NCBI GenBank assembly: GCA_009936695.1
Contig: JAACEA010000176.1
Span: 1 to 7,664, forward strand
Reading direction: 5' to 3'
Length of the DNA stretch: 7,664 nucleotides
Source: Planctomycetia bacterium
GTDB taxonomy: Bacteria; Planctomycetota; Phycisphaerae; Phycisphaerales; SM1A02
Shown here: positions 1 to 6,410 of the stretch, piece by piece
Layout: the number at the start of each line of letters is the position of its first letter
Position numbering within the stretch: the stretch's first letter is position 1
Position numbers and translations under genes: made by a program
The notes under the pieces: generated by a model
Databases searched by the model: none
What the model was told of the DNA's origin: nothing
Seen by the model: only the letters and a program-made list of their open reading frames with translations

Positions 1-144
1 CTCCACTGGGCGTCGGAGCAATGCCGAGATCTTCTCGACCACGAAGTCGACGGGATCCACTTCTACACACTGAACAAGTCCGATGCGACCCTTCGCATTC
101 ATCGAAGCCTCGGCATTCGAAGCGCTCGAAACCTGCGGCGATAG
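1..144 (+). CDS. metF: Methylenetetrahydrofolate reductase, C-terminal end (partial)
   Basis: Only the last 47 codons are in the window; the reading frame is open from base 1 and stops with TAG at 142-144. The visible tail contains EQCRDLLDHEVDGIHFYTLN followed by KSDATLRIHRSLGI. This matches the end of the MTHFR TIM barrel: a helix with QCRDLL, a strand carrying the hallmark HFYTLN, and a last helix with a xRI..SLG pattern. MTHFR is a flavoenzyme that uses NAD(P)H to reduce 5,10-methylene-THF to 5-methyl-THF, the methyl donor for methionine synthesis. The FAD-binding residues lie outside the window and cannot be checked. It converges on the 104-aa gene, with 40 bp between stop codons. The presence of metG nearby is a loose methionine-related association, but on a separate transcript. 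Identity rests on the C-terminal motif alone, which is distinctive. Confidence 0.88.
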   Translation, partial: LHWASEQCRDLLDHEVDGIHFYTLNKSDATLRIHRSLGIRSARNLRR

Positions 145-170
145 CCAGCATGAGCCAGGCTCGGCATCGG

Positions 171-186
171 GGACGCGATCGCGTTC
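171..186. terminator. Short inverted repeat between convergent genes
   Basis: The perfect 12-bp palindrome ACGCGATCGCGT (173-184) can be extended by one G-U and one G-C pair to a 6-bp stem with a GATC loop. It sits in the 40-bp gap between the metF stop (144) and the stop codon of the 104-aa gene (185-187), reaching into the latter. The location suits a bidirectional terminator, but no T-run follows on either strand. In GC-rich DNA such a palindrome can also arise by chance. Confidence 0.2.
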
Positions 187-499
187 AGGCCGTGATGTCG
201 ATGTGCGACGCGTCTTCCCCGGAAGCATCGTCGTTCTTCTTCAGTCGGGAAGCCCGTTCTTCCTGGTCGGATTCGCGGCGACGTCGCCCTCGTTCATCGG
301 CATTCGAGTCCTCTTCATCGAGCCCGCGGATCTCCGCGGAATCCTCGAGTTCCGAGACTCGAAACTTCGTGGAGGCCTCTTCGTTCCGGCGACCACGCTC
401 CGATGCGAAGCGCGATCGGTCTCGGGCCTTCGCGGCTTCGCGTTGGGCCTGCGTGGCCTGAAGGGCCGAAATCTCGGGAGGTACGCCGGAGAGGCTCAT
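185..499 (-). CDS. Highly charged small protein of unknown function (104 aa)
   Basis: I do not recognise a named family. The protein begins MSLSGVPPEISALQATQ and ends HIDITA. Residues 14-45 are rich in Ala, Gln, Arg and Glu and should form a long amphipathic, possibly coiled-coil helix. A less charged patch, FRVSELEDSAEIRGLDEED (46-64), is followed by an Arg/Glu/Asp-rich stretch (69-96). There is no signal peptide, membrane segment or cysteine, so it is probably cytoplasmic and partly disordered. The ATG start at 499 has no strong ribosome binding site. It lies 100 bp downstream of the TPR gene on the same strand, with an inverted repeat between them, so it may be a distal operon member or have its own promoter. 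I judge it a real gene because it fills the space between the TPR gene and metF, and because its conserved-looking ends (GVPPEI and IDITA) bracket a plausible helix. The overlapping + strand frames are Arg/Ser-rich shadows. Confidence 0.6.
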   Translation of the reverse strand: MSLSGVPPEISALQATQAQREAAKARDRSRFASERGRRNEEASTKFRVSELEDSAEIRGLDEEDSNADERGRRRRESDQEERASRLKKNDDASGEDASHIDITA

Positions 500-560
500 A
501 CATCGTTCATCGGCGCCGCTTGGAAGCCGAGTCCAGCAATCGACACCCGAGTTCGAGCTT

Positions 561-597
561 GCCGGCAGGGAGCGTGAGCAGAGCCGCTCTTACCGGC
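561..597 (-). terminator. Nested stem-loop just after the TPR gene
   Basis: Two bases beyond the stop codon of the TPR gene, the transcript could fold as an outer stem GCCGG/CCGGC (593-597 with 561-565) and an inner stem GAGCG/CGCTC (585-589 with 570-574). These are separated by a small asymmetric internal loop and capped by a 10-base loop. The position suits an intrinsic terminator or an mRNA 3'-end stabiliser that separates this gene from the 104-aa gene. No U-tract follows, so it is at best an atypical terminator. Confidence 0.35.
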
Positions 598-599
598 CC

Positions 600-2477
600 T
601 CACTCCACCTCAGCAGGGAATTCCCCATCGTCTGATGGACTTGCGAGCCAGACGACCTCAAGGCCCTCGATGAGCCCCTCGCGTCTGGAGCCCTTCATCG
701 TGTCGAGCCCTTCCCTGATCATCGCGCGATCATCGACCTGCCAGCCGATGTAGGCGAGAACGAGCCCCAATCCACCCGAGGCACGCGAGCCCTCGCTCGC
801 TCGAGTCGCGATGAGCTCGCGAAGATCACTCGCGTTCAGGAGGAGGTTCGTCCGGTTGGGAATCAGGTCCTCACCATCGAAGACCGCACCAGCGACCTCG
901 AAGTGATTGCGGAACAGGCGTGCGAGCGTGAGCTCGGCGGAGAAGAACGCGCCGAAACCGATCTGGGCGTTGGCCAACGCCGCTTCGATCAGCGGATTGC
1001 CGGGTGCGTATCGCAAGGCATCCTTGAGACGGTCCGTGGCTCGGGCGTAACGCCCCTTCTTCATGTACGAACCCGCCTGGTCCACGAGTTCCATCGCACG
1101 CTCGGAGAGCTGTTCATCGCCGACGCCATCCACGACGGTCCGATGCTGGTAGATGTCGTAGAGCTCTTCCGGGGTACGCAGCTTCCGGGCCGACTCGGAT
1201 TCCGACTTCGAGGAATCCGGTGTGCCACCGGATGCGTCGGCATCGTCGGAGAGATCCTCGTTCGCACGCTCGTCGAGTGGGAGACCGATCGTCGATCGCC
1301 GGAATTCCGGTCCGATCCCCGCCTCCGGGTCATCTTCCGGACGACTGAATCCCTCGAAGTTCCCCGAGCTGCCGGACGGACGACGGTCCTCCAGCGTCCC
1401 GATCCGCGGTCGAGAGATTCGCGCTTCGACCTGTCGCCTGCGGTCCCGCAGGGAGAGCCCGCCGCTACTGTCGACGTTCACATCCGCCCGGCCCTTGTAG
1501 TTCGCCTCGACCCGCCGCACGATCGAGTCGTACGAATTGCCGTCGATACCACTCGAGATTCGTCCCTCCATTTGCTCGTCGGGCTTGATTCGATTTCCGT
1601 CCTCGTCCTCCCAGGGCGACCGGAAAGGTCGAACCGAGACGGCGTCACGGTCGGAATTCGCCATGGCACGTTCGTAGATCGAATCAACCGGGATCCCGTC
1701 GTTCAATGCGCGGACCTTGATCCCCTCGACGGAGGAATGGATCTGGTGGAACTGACGCCCCTGGGCATCCCGAACGATCTCGTCGTCCTCGGGAGCCGCC
1801 GCCGTCGTCAGAAGCGTCCCCGAAGTCATCGCGGAATTCTCGCGATCCAGTCGGATCTGGGAGTCATCCAGCCGCCGGGCGCCGAACGCGTTGTCGACTT
1901 CGGGAAGCGTCGTGAAGTCCCGTCGATACTGGAATTGACCCAACTTCGCGGCATCGTACGGATCCAGACGACGCTCGCTCAGCAGGAACGGGAGACTCCC
2001 GAGCGAGGAATCCCGTTCGAACCCGTAGTTCGCGTCACTGCCCAGGGCGCCACGAAAGTCGTCCGGTGCGAGGTAGCCCGGATCCCCTCGAAAGCCTCGC
2101 CCACCAGCGACGTTGTTGGTCACCACGAGGTTTCTGGCCTGAATCGCCTGGTAACTGAATGCCGCCGCCCGCGGGGAATAGCCGTTTCGTCCGCCCGAAC
2201 CCACGCGGAGATTGTTGTCGAGGGCATCTCCGGATCCGAGTGCATCGCGGCCCAGCTGGCCGTCCGGGATACCGCCCCTGGGATTGCCGAGGGCCTGCCC
2301 TGCGGGATTACCGCCGACCTGCCCCCCAATGCGCTGCCCGCCGAGCCGCTGGCCGGTCATCCGTTGCGGGGCGGCGTCGAGCTGACTCGCACCCACCACC
2401 AGCGTGATGCATGCCACGGCGAGATGACGCACTGGCGAGAATGATCGGATACGAGGGCTGCGGAGTGTTGAAGTCAT
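600..2477 (-). CDS. Exported TPR-repeat protein with Gly/Gln-rich N-terminus (625 aa)
   Basis: The function is unknown. Residues 1-36 look like a Sec signal peptide: basic n-region (RSPRIRSFSPVRH), hydrophobic core LAVACITLVVGAS, and a likely cleavage near LDA/APQ. This indicates export to the periplasm or beyond. Residues 40-85 are a degenerate Gly/Gln-rich repeat. Residues about 90-430 are polar, rich in Arg, Asp, Ser and Gly, and show no domain I recognise. Residues about 460-525 form at least one good TPR hairpin (YMKKGRYARATDRLKDALRY, then APGNPLIEAALANAQ) and a following helix pair. Helices at about 550-600 (LRELIATRA, GLGLVLAYIGWQ, AMIREGLDTM) look like further degenerate TPRs. The likely role is protein-protein contact or scaffolding. 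The ATG at 2477 is chosen because it directly precedes the signal peptide; GAGG lies about 15 bases upstream, rather far. It follows the 250-aa membrane protein by 91 bp on the same strand. A 513-codon open frame on the opposite strand is an antisense shadow. Confidence 0.82.
   Translation of the reverse strand: MTSTLRSPRIRSFSPVRHLAVACITLVVGASQLDAAPQRMTGQRLGGQRIGGQVGGNPAGQALGNPRGGIPDGQLGRDALGSGDALDNNLRVGSGGRNGYSPRAAAFSYQAIQARNLVVTNNVAGGRGFRGDPGYLAPDDFRGALGSDANYGFERDSSLGSLPFLLSERRLDPYDAAKLGQFQYRRDFTTLPEVDNAFGARRLDDSQIRLDRENSAMTSGTLLTTAAAPEDDEIVRDAQGRQFHQIHSSVEGIKVRALNDGIPVDSIYERAMANSDRDAVSVRPFRSPWEDEDGNRIKPDEQMEGRISSGIDGNSYDSIVRRVEANYKGRADVNVDSSGGLSLRDRRRQVEARISRPRIGTLEDRRPSGSSGNFEGFSRPEDDPEAGIGPEFRRSTIGLPLDERANEDLSDDADASGGTPDSSKSESESARKLRTPEELYDIYQHRTVVDGVGDEQLSERAMELVDQAGSYMKKGRYARATDRLKDALRYAPGNPLIEAALANAQIGFGAFFSAELTLARLFRNHFEVAGAVFDGEDLIPNRTNLLLNASDLRELIATRASEGSRASGGLGLVLAYIGWQVDDRAMIREGLDTMKGSRREGLIEGLEVVWLASPSDDGEFPAEVE
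2271..2354 (-). repeat. Gly/Gln-rich degenerate peptide repeat inside the TPR gene
   Basis: Codons 42-69 of the exported TPR protein encode GQRLGGQRIGGQVGG followed by looser copies containing GNPAGQALGNPRGG. The unit is roughly five residues, G-Q-x-x-G. It follows directly after the predicted signal peptide, so it would form the mature N-terminus, probably as a flexible, low-complexity tail. The DNA copies are diverged, so this is a protein-level repeat rather than a recent tandem duplication. Confidence 0.5.
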
Positions 2478-2568
2478 CTTGTGGGTTCCAATCCTCTGGG
2501 AAGCCTGCGGTTGAAACTCGCCGGAAGACGGGCTGGACCGCCCCTCTTCATCGGCCGTTCGACCCTCC

Positions 2569-3321
2569 TCAGGATAGCTCGGTCCCGGCCGATTCCACGG
2601 AGGATTCCTCGGGCCTCAGGACCGGACGAACGGCATCCGCCACGTCGACCGCGGTTTCGACGTCGATGGCGATAATCACCGTCGCCCGGTCGTCGAAACC
2701 GAGGATGACGAGGCCGAGTCGGGTCGGACCGAGCTCGAGTTCCTCCTCGATCCTCGTACCGGAGAGGAGGGGGAGATACCGACCGAGCGAATCGAAGTGC
2801 GTGAACTGCATCGCATCCCGAACTTCGAACACGAAGACCCGGTCCCCGGAACGGTCGGACTCGTAGACGAGTCGAACGCCGCTCGCACCGGCCAGGTTCC
2901 GCTCGATCGCCGAACCGACGAGGACGAGGTCCATGGCGAGGAGGGACGGAGGCTCCACTCCCGGGCCGAGCACTTCGGCCATGTCCTTGATCGCGGCTCG
3001 GACCGACCCGGACGCTCCCACGTTCACCGAACCGCCGGGATTCGTCGGCTCCTCTTCCCGATCCACGACCGCGTTCGATCGAGGAGGCGAGTAGCTCGCG
3101 GCGGATCGCGAGACCGCCTTGATCAGATCGGCCAGCGGGGTCCCACCGACTCGAACCCCTCGCTGCTGCATGCGGGGCCCGTAGATGCCGAAGAGCACGG
3201 ACGCGGCGACCATCGAAAGCGCGGCCAGTACCGCGGGAAGCGAAACCCGGGCCGAGCCCCGGGGCCGATGCCTCGGGCGGGGACGCACGCCGGTTCGAAG
3301 TTCCGATGGTCGAGGTGACAT
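2569..3321 (-). CDS. Single-pass membrane protein of unknown function (250 aa)
   Basis: I cannot name this protein. An Arg/Pro-rich N-terminus (1-25, for example RTGVRPRPRHRPRGSAR) precedes one hydrophobic segment, VSLPAVLAALSMVAASVLFG (26-45). The positive-inside rule puts residues 1-25 in the cytoplasm and the rest in the periplasm. A low-complexity linker (about 55-105) leads to an alpha/beta module (about 110-235). It contains LLAMDLVLVGSAIERNL, the strand VRLVYESD, RVFVFEVRD, and LGLVILGFDDRATVIIAID. The strand order loosely recalls the extracytoplasmic module of planctomycetal anti-sigma-like proteins, but there is no cytoplasmic zinc anti-sigma domain and no adjacent sigma-factor gene, so this stays speculative. 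The ATG at 3321 follows a good purine-rich site (GGTGGGGA) and precedes the membrane segment. The frame stays open far upstream into metG antisense, which is not coding. It is divergent from metG and 91 bp upstream of the TPR gene; cotranscription with the latter is likely. Confidence 0.75.
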   Translation of the reverse strand: MSPRPSELRTGVRPRPRHRPRGSARVSLPAVLAALSMVAASVLFGIYGPRMQQRGVRVGGTPLADLIKAVSRSAASYSPPRSNAVVDREEEPTNPGGSVNVGASGSVRAAIKDMAEVLGPGVEPPSLLAMDLVLVGSAIERNLAGASGVRLVYESDRSGDRVFVFEVRDAMQFTHFDSLGRYLPLLSGTRIEEELELGPTRLGLVILGFDDRATVIIAIDVETAVDVADAVRPVLRPEESSVESAGTELS

Positions 3322-3426
3322 TCCCCACCATCCTAGACCCTCGATGTCCGTTGAATGCGTCCCATAGGCCGCCCGTGAGCCCGGAGTTCCTCGATTCGAC
3401 CCGCCGGGCCGCCTCCAATGCTCCAC

Positions 3427-3432
3427 TACAAT
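3427..3432 (+). promoter_or_regulatory. Possible -10 box of metG
   Basis: TACAAT differs from the sigma-70 consensus TATAAT at one position and ends nine bases before the metG ATG. A transcript starting at the usual distance would begin at about 3438-3440, giving almost no leader. No convincing -35 element lies 16-18 bases upstream, where the sequence is GC-rich. The box lies in the 120-bp divergent region between metG and the 250-aa membrane-protein gene. Confidence 0.3.
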
Positions 3433-3441
3433 CCACGCCCC

Positions 3442-5025
3442 ATGACCCATTCCGACCCTGCGTACATCACGACGCCGATCTACTACGTCAACGATCGACC
3501 CCACATCGGCCACGCGTACACCACGACGTTGTGCGACGTCTGGGCCCGGGCGATGCGATTCATGGGGCGGGACGTCTTCTTCCTGACCGGCACCGACGAG
3601 CACGGCGTGAAGGTCGAGAAGTCGGCCGAAGCCCGCGGGATCTCCCCGCAGGCCCTCGCCGACGAGAACGCCGCCGAGTTCCGCAAGGTGATGGAGATGT
3701 TCGACCTCACCAACGACGACTTCATCCGGACCACCGAGCCTCGACACGAGCGACAGGTCCAGGCCCTCGTGAAGCGACTCCTCGACACCGGCGACGTCTA
3801 CCTCGGCGAATTCGAAGGTTGGTACGACGAGGGCCAGGAGGAATACGTCACCGAGACCAAGGCGAAGGAGAGTGACTTCAAGAGTCCCATCTCCGGCAAG
3901 CCCCTGGTCCGGGCGAACGAACGCAACTACTACTTCAAGCTCAGTGCCTACCAGGAACGATTGGAATCGCTCTTCGAGGCCAACCCGGGATTCGTGAAGC
4001 CGGAGGCCCGACGCAACGAAGTCCTCGGCCGACTCCGCGGCGGCCTGCAGGACGTCCCGATCACCCGCACCAACTTCAGCTGGGGCATTCCCTTCCCGGG
4101 CGACGAGGAGCACGTGATCTACGTGTGGATCGACGCACTCCTGAACTACGCGACCGCCCTCGAACTCGCGGACGGCGCTTCGGATCGACATCGCCACTGG
4201 CCGGCCGCGTACCACGTGATCGGCAAGGAGATTCTCTGGTTCCACGCGGTGATCTGGCCCGCCGTCCTGATGGCGCTCGAACTGCCGCAGCCCGCGTGCG
4301 TCTACGCCCACTCGTTCTGGATCAGCGAAGGCCAGAAGATGTCGAAGTCGCTGGGCAACTTCATCGACCTACCGACCATCGAGCGGTACGTCGACGTCTA
4401 CGGCCTCGACGCCTGGCGGTGGTACATGGTCAACAACGGCCCGCTCGGTGCGACCGACGCCGACTTTCAGGCGACGGGTTTCCACGAGACCTACACCACC
4501 GATCTGGTGAACACCGTCGGCAACTGCGCCAGCCGCACCACCGCGATGCTCGGGAAGTACTTCGACGGGATCGTCCCCGCGGACACCGGCTTCGACTTCC
4601 CCGGCTGGGATCTCGCCGGTGATGCCGGCACCGCAGTCGCGAAGTGGCGGGCGGCGATGGCCGACTTCGCCCTCGACGACGCCTGCGACGCGGGCATCGG
4701 CCTGCTGCGAACCGTGGATGCGTTCATCAACGCGACCGAGCCCTTCAAGGTCGCCAAGGACGAGGGCCGTCGCGATGAACTCGCGTCGATCCTCGCCCGA
4801 TGCGTCGAAGCCGTCCGCATCGCATCGGTGCTCCTGTGGCCGGTGATCCCCGGCCGGATGGAAACGCTCTGGCCGGCCCTCGGATGCGACCTCGATCCCG
4901 GCCGCGGCGACCTCGAAGCGGTCGCGGCCTGGGGCGACACCCTGAAGGGTGCCACCACTCGGAAGATCGCGCTCTTTCCGCGGGTCGATCCCGCGACGAC
5001 TCCGGCGGCGGACGTCGCATCGTGA
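3442..5025 (+). CDS. metG: Methionyl-tRNA synthetase
   Basis: This cytoplasmic class I synthetase charges tRNA-Met and initiator tRNA with methionine, using ATP. The HIGH motif is exact at residues 21-24 within [19 protein letters not shown], and KMSKS is exact at 299-303 (KMSKSLGN). [20 protein letters not shown] and [10 protein letters not shown] are further MetRS signatures. At 527 aa it is the short form: catalytic core plus anticodon-binding helical domain (about 350-500), without the C-terminal Trbp111-like dimerisation domain. The connective-peptide knuckle carries [13 protein letters not shown] (126-138) and SPISGKP (148-154), where zinc-binding relatives have CxxC and CxxH, so all zinc ligands are absent. 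ATG 3442 is preferred over the in-frame ATG at 3418 because homologues start just before YITTPIYY; neither has a Shine-Dalgarno sequence. Its stop overlaps the VOC gene's start in GTGA. Confidence 0.97.
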   Translation: MTHSDPAYITTPIYYVNDRPHIGHAYTTTLCDVWARAMRFMGRDVFFLTGTDEHGVKVEKSAEARGISPQALADENAAEFRKVMEMFDLTNDDFIRTTEPRHERQVQALVKRLLDTGDVYLGEFEGWYDEGQEEYVTETKAKESDFKSPISGKPLVRANERNYYFKLSAYQERLESLFEANPGFVKPEARRNEVLGRLRGGLQDVPITRTNFSWGIPFPGDEEHVIYVWIDALLNYATALELADGASDRHRHWPAAYHVIGKEILWFHAVIWPAVLMALELPQPACVYAHSFWISEGQKMSKSLGNFIDLPTIERYVDVYGLDAWRWYMVNNGPLGATDADFQATGFHETYTTDLVNTVGNCASRTTAMLGKYFDGIVPADTGFDFPGWDLAGDAGTAVAKWRAAMADFALDDACDAGIGLLRTVDAFINATEPFKVAKDEGRRDELASILARCVEAVRIASVLLWPVIPGRMETLWPALGCDLDPGRGDLEAVAAWGDTLKGATTRKIALFPRVDPATTPAADVAS

Positions 5026-5459
5026 GCATTCCCCCTTTTCATCTCGCCTTCCCGGTCCGCGACCTCGAATCGAGCCGCCGGTTCTACGGCGAACTGCTGG
5101 GGTGCGCCGAGGGTCGTTCGAGCGACCGTTGGATCGACTTCGACTTCCACGGTCACCAGATCGTCGCCCACATGGTCGACCGTCCCGACTCCGAAGAACC
5201 ACTCGAGGACGACGGTGATGCGAATGCGGTCGATGGCCACGAGGTGCCGGTACCCCACTTCGGACTCGTCCTCGAATGGCAGGCCTGGCACGATCTCGCC
5301 GATCGTCTCAAGGGCGCCGGTATCCAGTTCGTGATCGAACCGTATCTCCGGTTCGAAGGACTCCCGGGCGAACAGGCGACCATGTTCCTGCTCGACCCCA
5401 GCGGCAACGCCCTTGAGTTCAAGGCGTTCAAGGATCCCGGTCAGCTCTTCGCCACCTGA
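5022..5459 (+). CDS. VOC (glyoxalase/dioxygenase-fold) family protein
   Basis: This 145-aa protein has the vicinal oxygen chelate fold as two beta-alpha-beta-beta-beta halves. The expected metal ligands are visible: His7 ([17 protein letters not shown]), His79 ([10 protein letters not shown]) and Glu132 ([12 protein letters not shown]). It closely resembles a widespread uncharacterised subfamily with RSSDxWIDFxFxGHQIVAH, VDGHxVPVPHFG and [20 protein letters not shown], often labelled glyoxalase or dioxygenase. Its substrate is not known; a small-molecule isomerase, lyase or dioxygenase role is possible. An acidic insert ([14 protein letters not shown], 54-67) lies between the halves. The GTG start at 5022 shares bases with the metG TGA (GTGA overlap), and the protein begins right at the first fold strand, so this start is well supported and translation is probably coupled to metG. 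The frame extends further upstream inside metG, but that part is Arg/Pro-rich and not real. Its stop is 9 bp from that of the convergent CHAD gene. Confidence 0.92.
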   Translation: MSIPPFHLAFPVRDLESSRRFYGELLGCAEGRSSDRWIDFDFHGHQIVAHMVDRPDSEEPLEDDGDANAVDGHEVPVPHFGLVLEWQAWHDLADRLKGAGIQFVIEPYLRFEGLPGEQATMFLLDPSGNALEFKAFKDPGQLFAT

Positions 5460-5468
5460 ACCCGGTCC

Positions 5469-6410
5469 TCATCCGCCCTGGGGCGACCACCAATTCTCCA
5501 GTCGCTTGCGGAACTTCACGGGCGGGCGACGTGACGCGTCCCGGCCGGCGCGAATCGCGTCCCGTTGCAGTCGACCACGTCGATCCGCGATCTCCGCCTC
5601 GATGCGTCGTCGCGCCTCGGGATCGGGAAACCGGTCCGCGTGCTCGGCGACCATCGCTTCCAACATCGAGAGATCCCGGTCTCGTCCCAGCGCGCTCGCG
5701 ACTTCCTTCAACCCACGGATGTCGCGTCGAATCGCCCCCGGGTTCACGCCGCGGATCGCCGCCAGACCGAGTTGCAGGCGGATCACCCGTTTCCGGTTCT
5801 CATGCAGTCTCGAAAGATCGTCGTCTTCGTCCACATCGTCGTGGAATCGATGCCGGACATGCCGCCAGGCCCGGTCGAACCGGCCGATCACCGAGTCCCG
5901 ATCGACCGCATCGAAGTCGACCGACACGACCCGTTTCGCGAGTTCTTCGAGACCATTCCGTACCTCGTCGATGACCGCTTCATCCTCGCGGTGATCACGA
6001 GTGGCCGGCAACGCCTTCGCCGCCGAGAGCACCGCACCGGTCATGCGAACGGCCTCGCGACGCCGACGACCCGTGGCCTGTTCGCCGAGGGCGTCGAGCA
6101 GTGCGAGCACCACGTCCCGGTCTCGAAGCGGTGAGAGGCGACGCCCGAAGTCCCGCGACGCGATCTTCATCGACTCGTGGTCGTCGGCTGCAATGGCCCC
6201 CTTGACGAGGTCCAGGACCGCACGAAATCGCTTCAAGGCCTTGCGGGTCCGGCGGATCGCCTCACTTCGTCGCCGAACCTCCCAGGACCCGTGCGAGTCA
6301 CACGCCTCGATCGCGATGTTCAATTCGTCGGCGAGCACCCGACGGAACTCCCGCGACACCGGACGTTCGGGATCGATCGACACCGCGCTCGGCACCCCGC
6401 CACGGCTCAC
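5469..6410 (-). CDS. CHAD domain-containing protein
   Basis: CHAD (conserved histidine alpha-helical domain) proteins are all-helical, positively charged and known to bind inorganic polyphosphate; some associate with polyphosphate granules. Here 313 aa form two helical repeats. The first has the basic helix IRRTRKALKRFRAVLDL (52-68) and RRLSPLRDRDVVLALLDAL (90-108). The second has LHENRKRVIRLQLGLAAI (202-219) and LGRDRDLSMLE (241-251). The His of the first repeat's usual V-H-x-x-R motif is replaced by Arg53; the second His (203) is kept. An acidic stretch (DDVDEDDD, 191-198) precedes the second repeat. The C-terminus is strongly basic. There is no signal peptide or membrane segment, so it is cytoplasmic. 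The GTG at 6410 overlaps the mqnP TGA (GTGA), implying coupled translation; GTG codons 6 and 10 are alternative starts. The frame upstream of 6410 is His/Arg-rich antisense to nothing recognisable and lies within mqnP. Confidence 0.85.
   Translation of the reverse strand: MSRGGVPSAVSIDPERPVSREFRRVLADELNIAIEACDSHGSWEVRRRSEAIRRTRKALKRFRAVLDLVKGAIAADDHESMKIASRDFGRRLSPLRDRDVVLALLDALGEQATGRRRREAVRMTGAVLSAAKALPATRDHREDEAVIDEVRNGLEELAKRVVSVDFDAVDRDSVIGRFDRAWRHVRHRFHDDVDEDDDLSRLHENRKRVIRLQLGLAAIRGVNPGAIRRDIRGLKEVASALGRDRDLSMLEAMVAEHADRFPDPEARRRIEAEIADRRGRLQRDAIRAGRDASRRPPVKFRKRLENWWSPQGG

Noticed and set aside
1299..1310. Perfect palindrome CCGGAATTCCGG
   Set aside because: It lies in the middle of the TPR gene's coding sequence and has no flanking signal; GGAATTC-type words recur in this gene by codon use.
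903..2444. Long + strand open frame of 513 codons
   Set aside because: It is antisense to the exported TPR gene, whose frame has a signal peptide, repeats and a TPR region. The + product shows no domain or start-site logic and is a GC-driven shadow.
2474..3436. 320-codon - strand frame overlapping the membrane-protein gene
   Set aside because: The product is dominated by Arg, Gly and Ser with no hydrophobic or domain structure. The alternative frame encodes a clean membrane segment and a folded module.
3322..4311. N-terminal extension of the 250-aa membrane protein into metG antisense
   Set aside because: The extension is the complement of strongly conserved metG codons; the ATG at 3321 has a ribosome binding site and directly precedes the membrane segment.
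4369..5291. Two long - strand frames across metG and the VOC gene
   Set aside because: Both are antisense to well-supported genes and give Arg-rich products without recognisable domains.
5464..5488. Possible hairpin at the VOC/CHAD convergent junction (GGTC...GACC around CGCC/GGCG)
   Set aside because: The stems are only 4 bp, mostly inside CHAD coding sequence, and no T-run follows on either strand.
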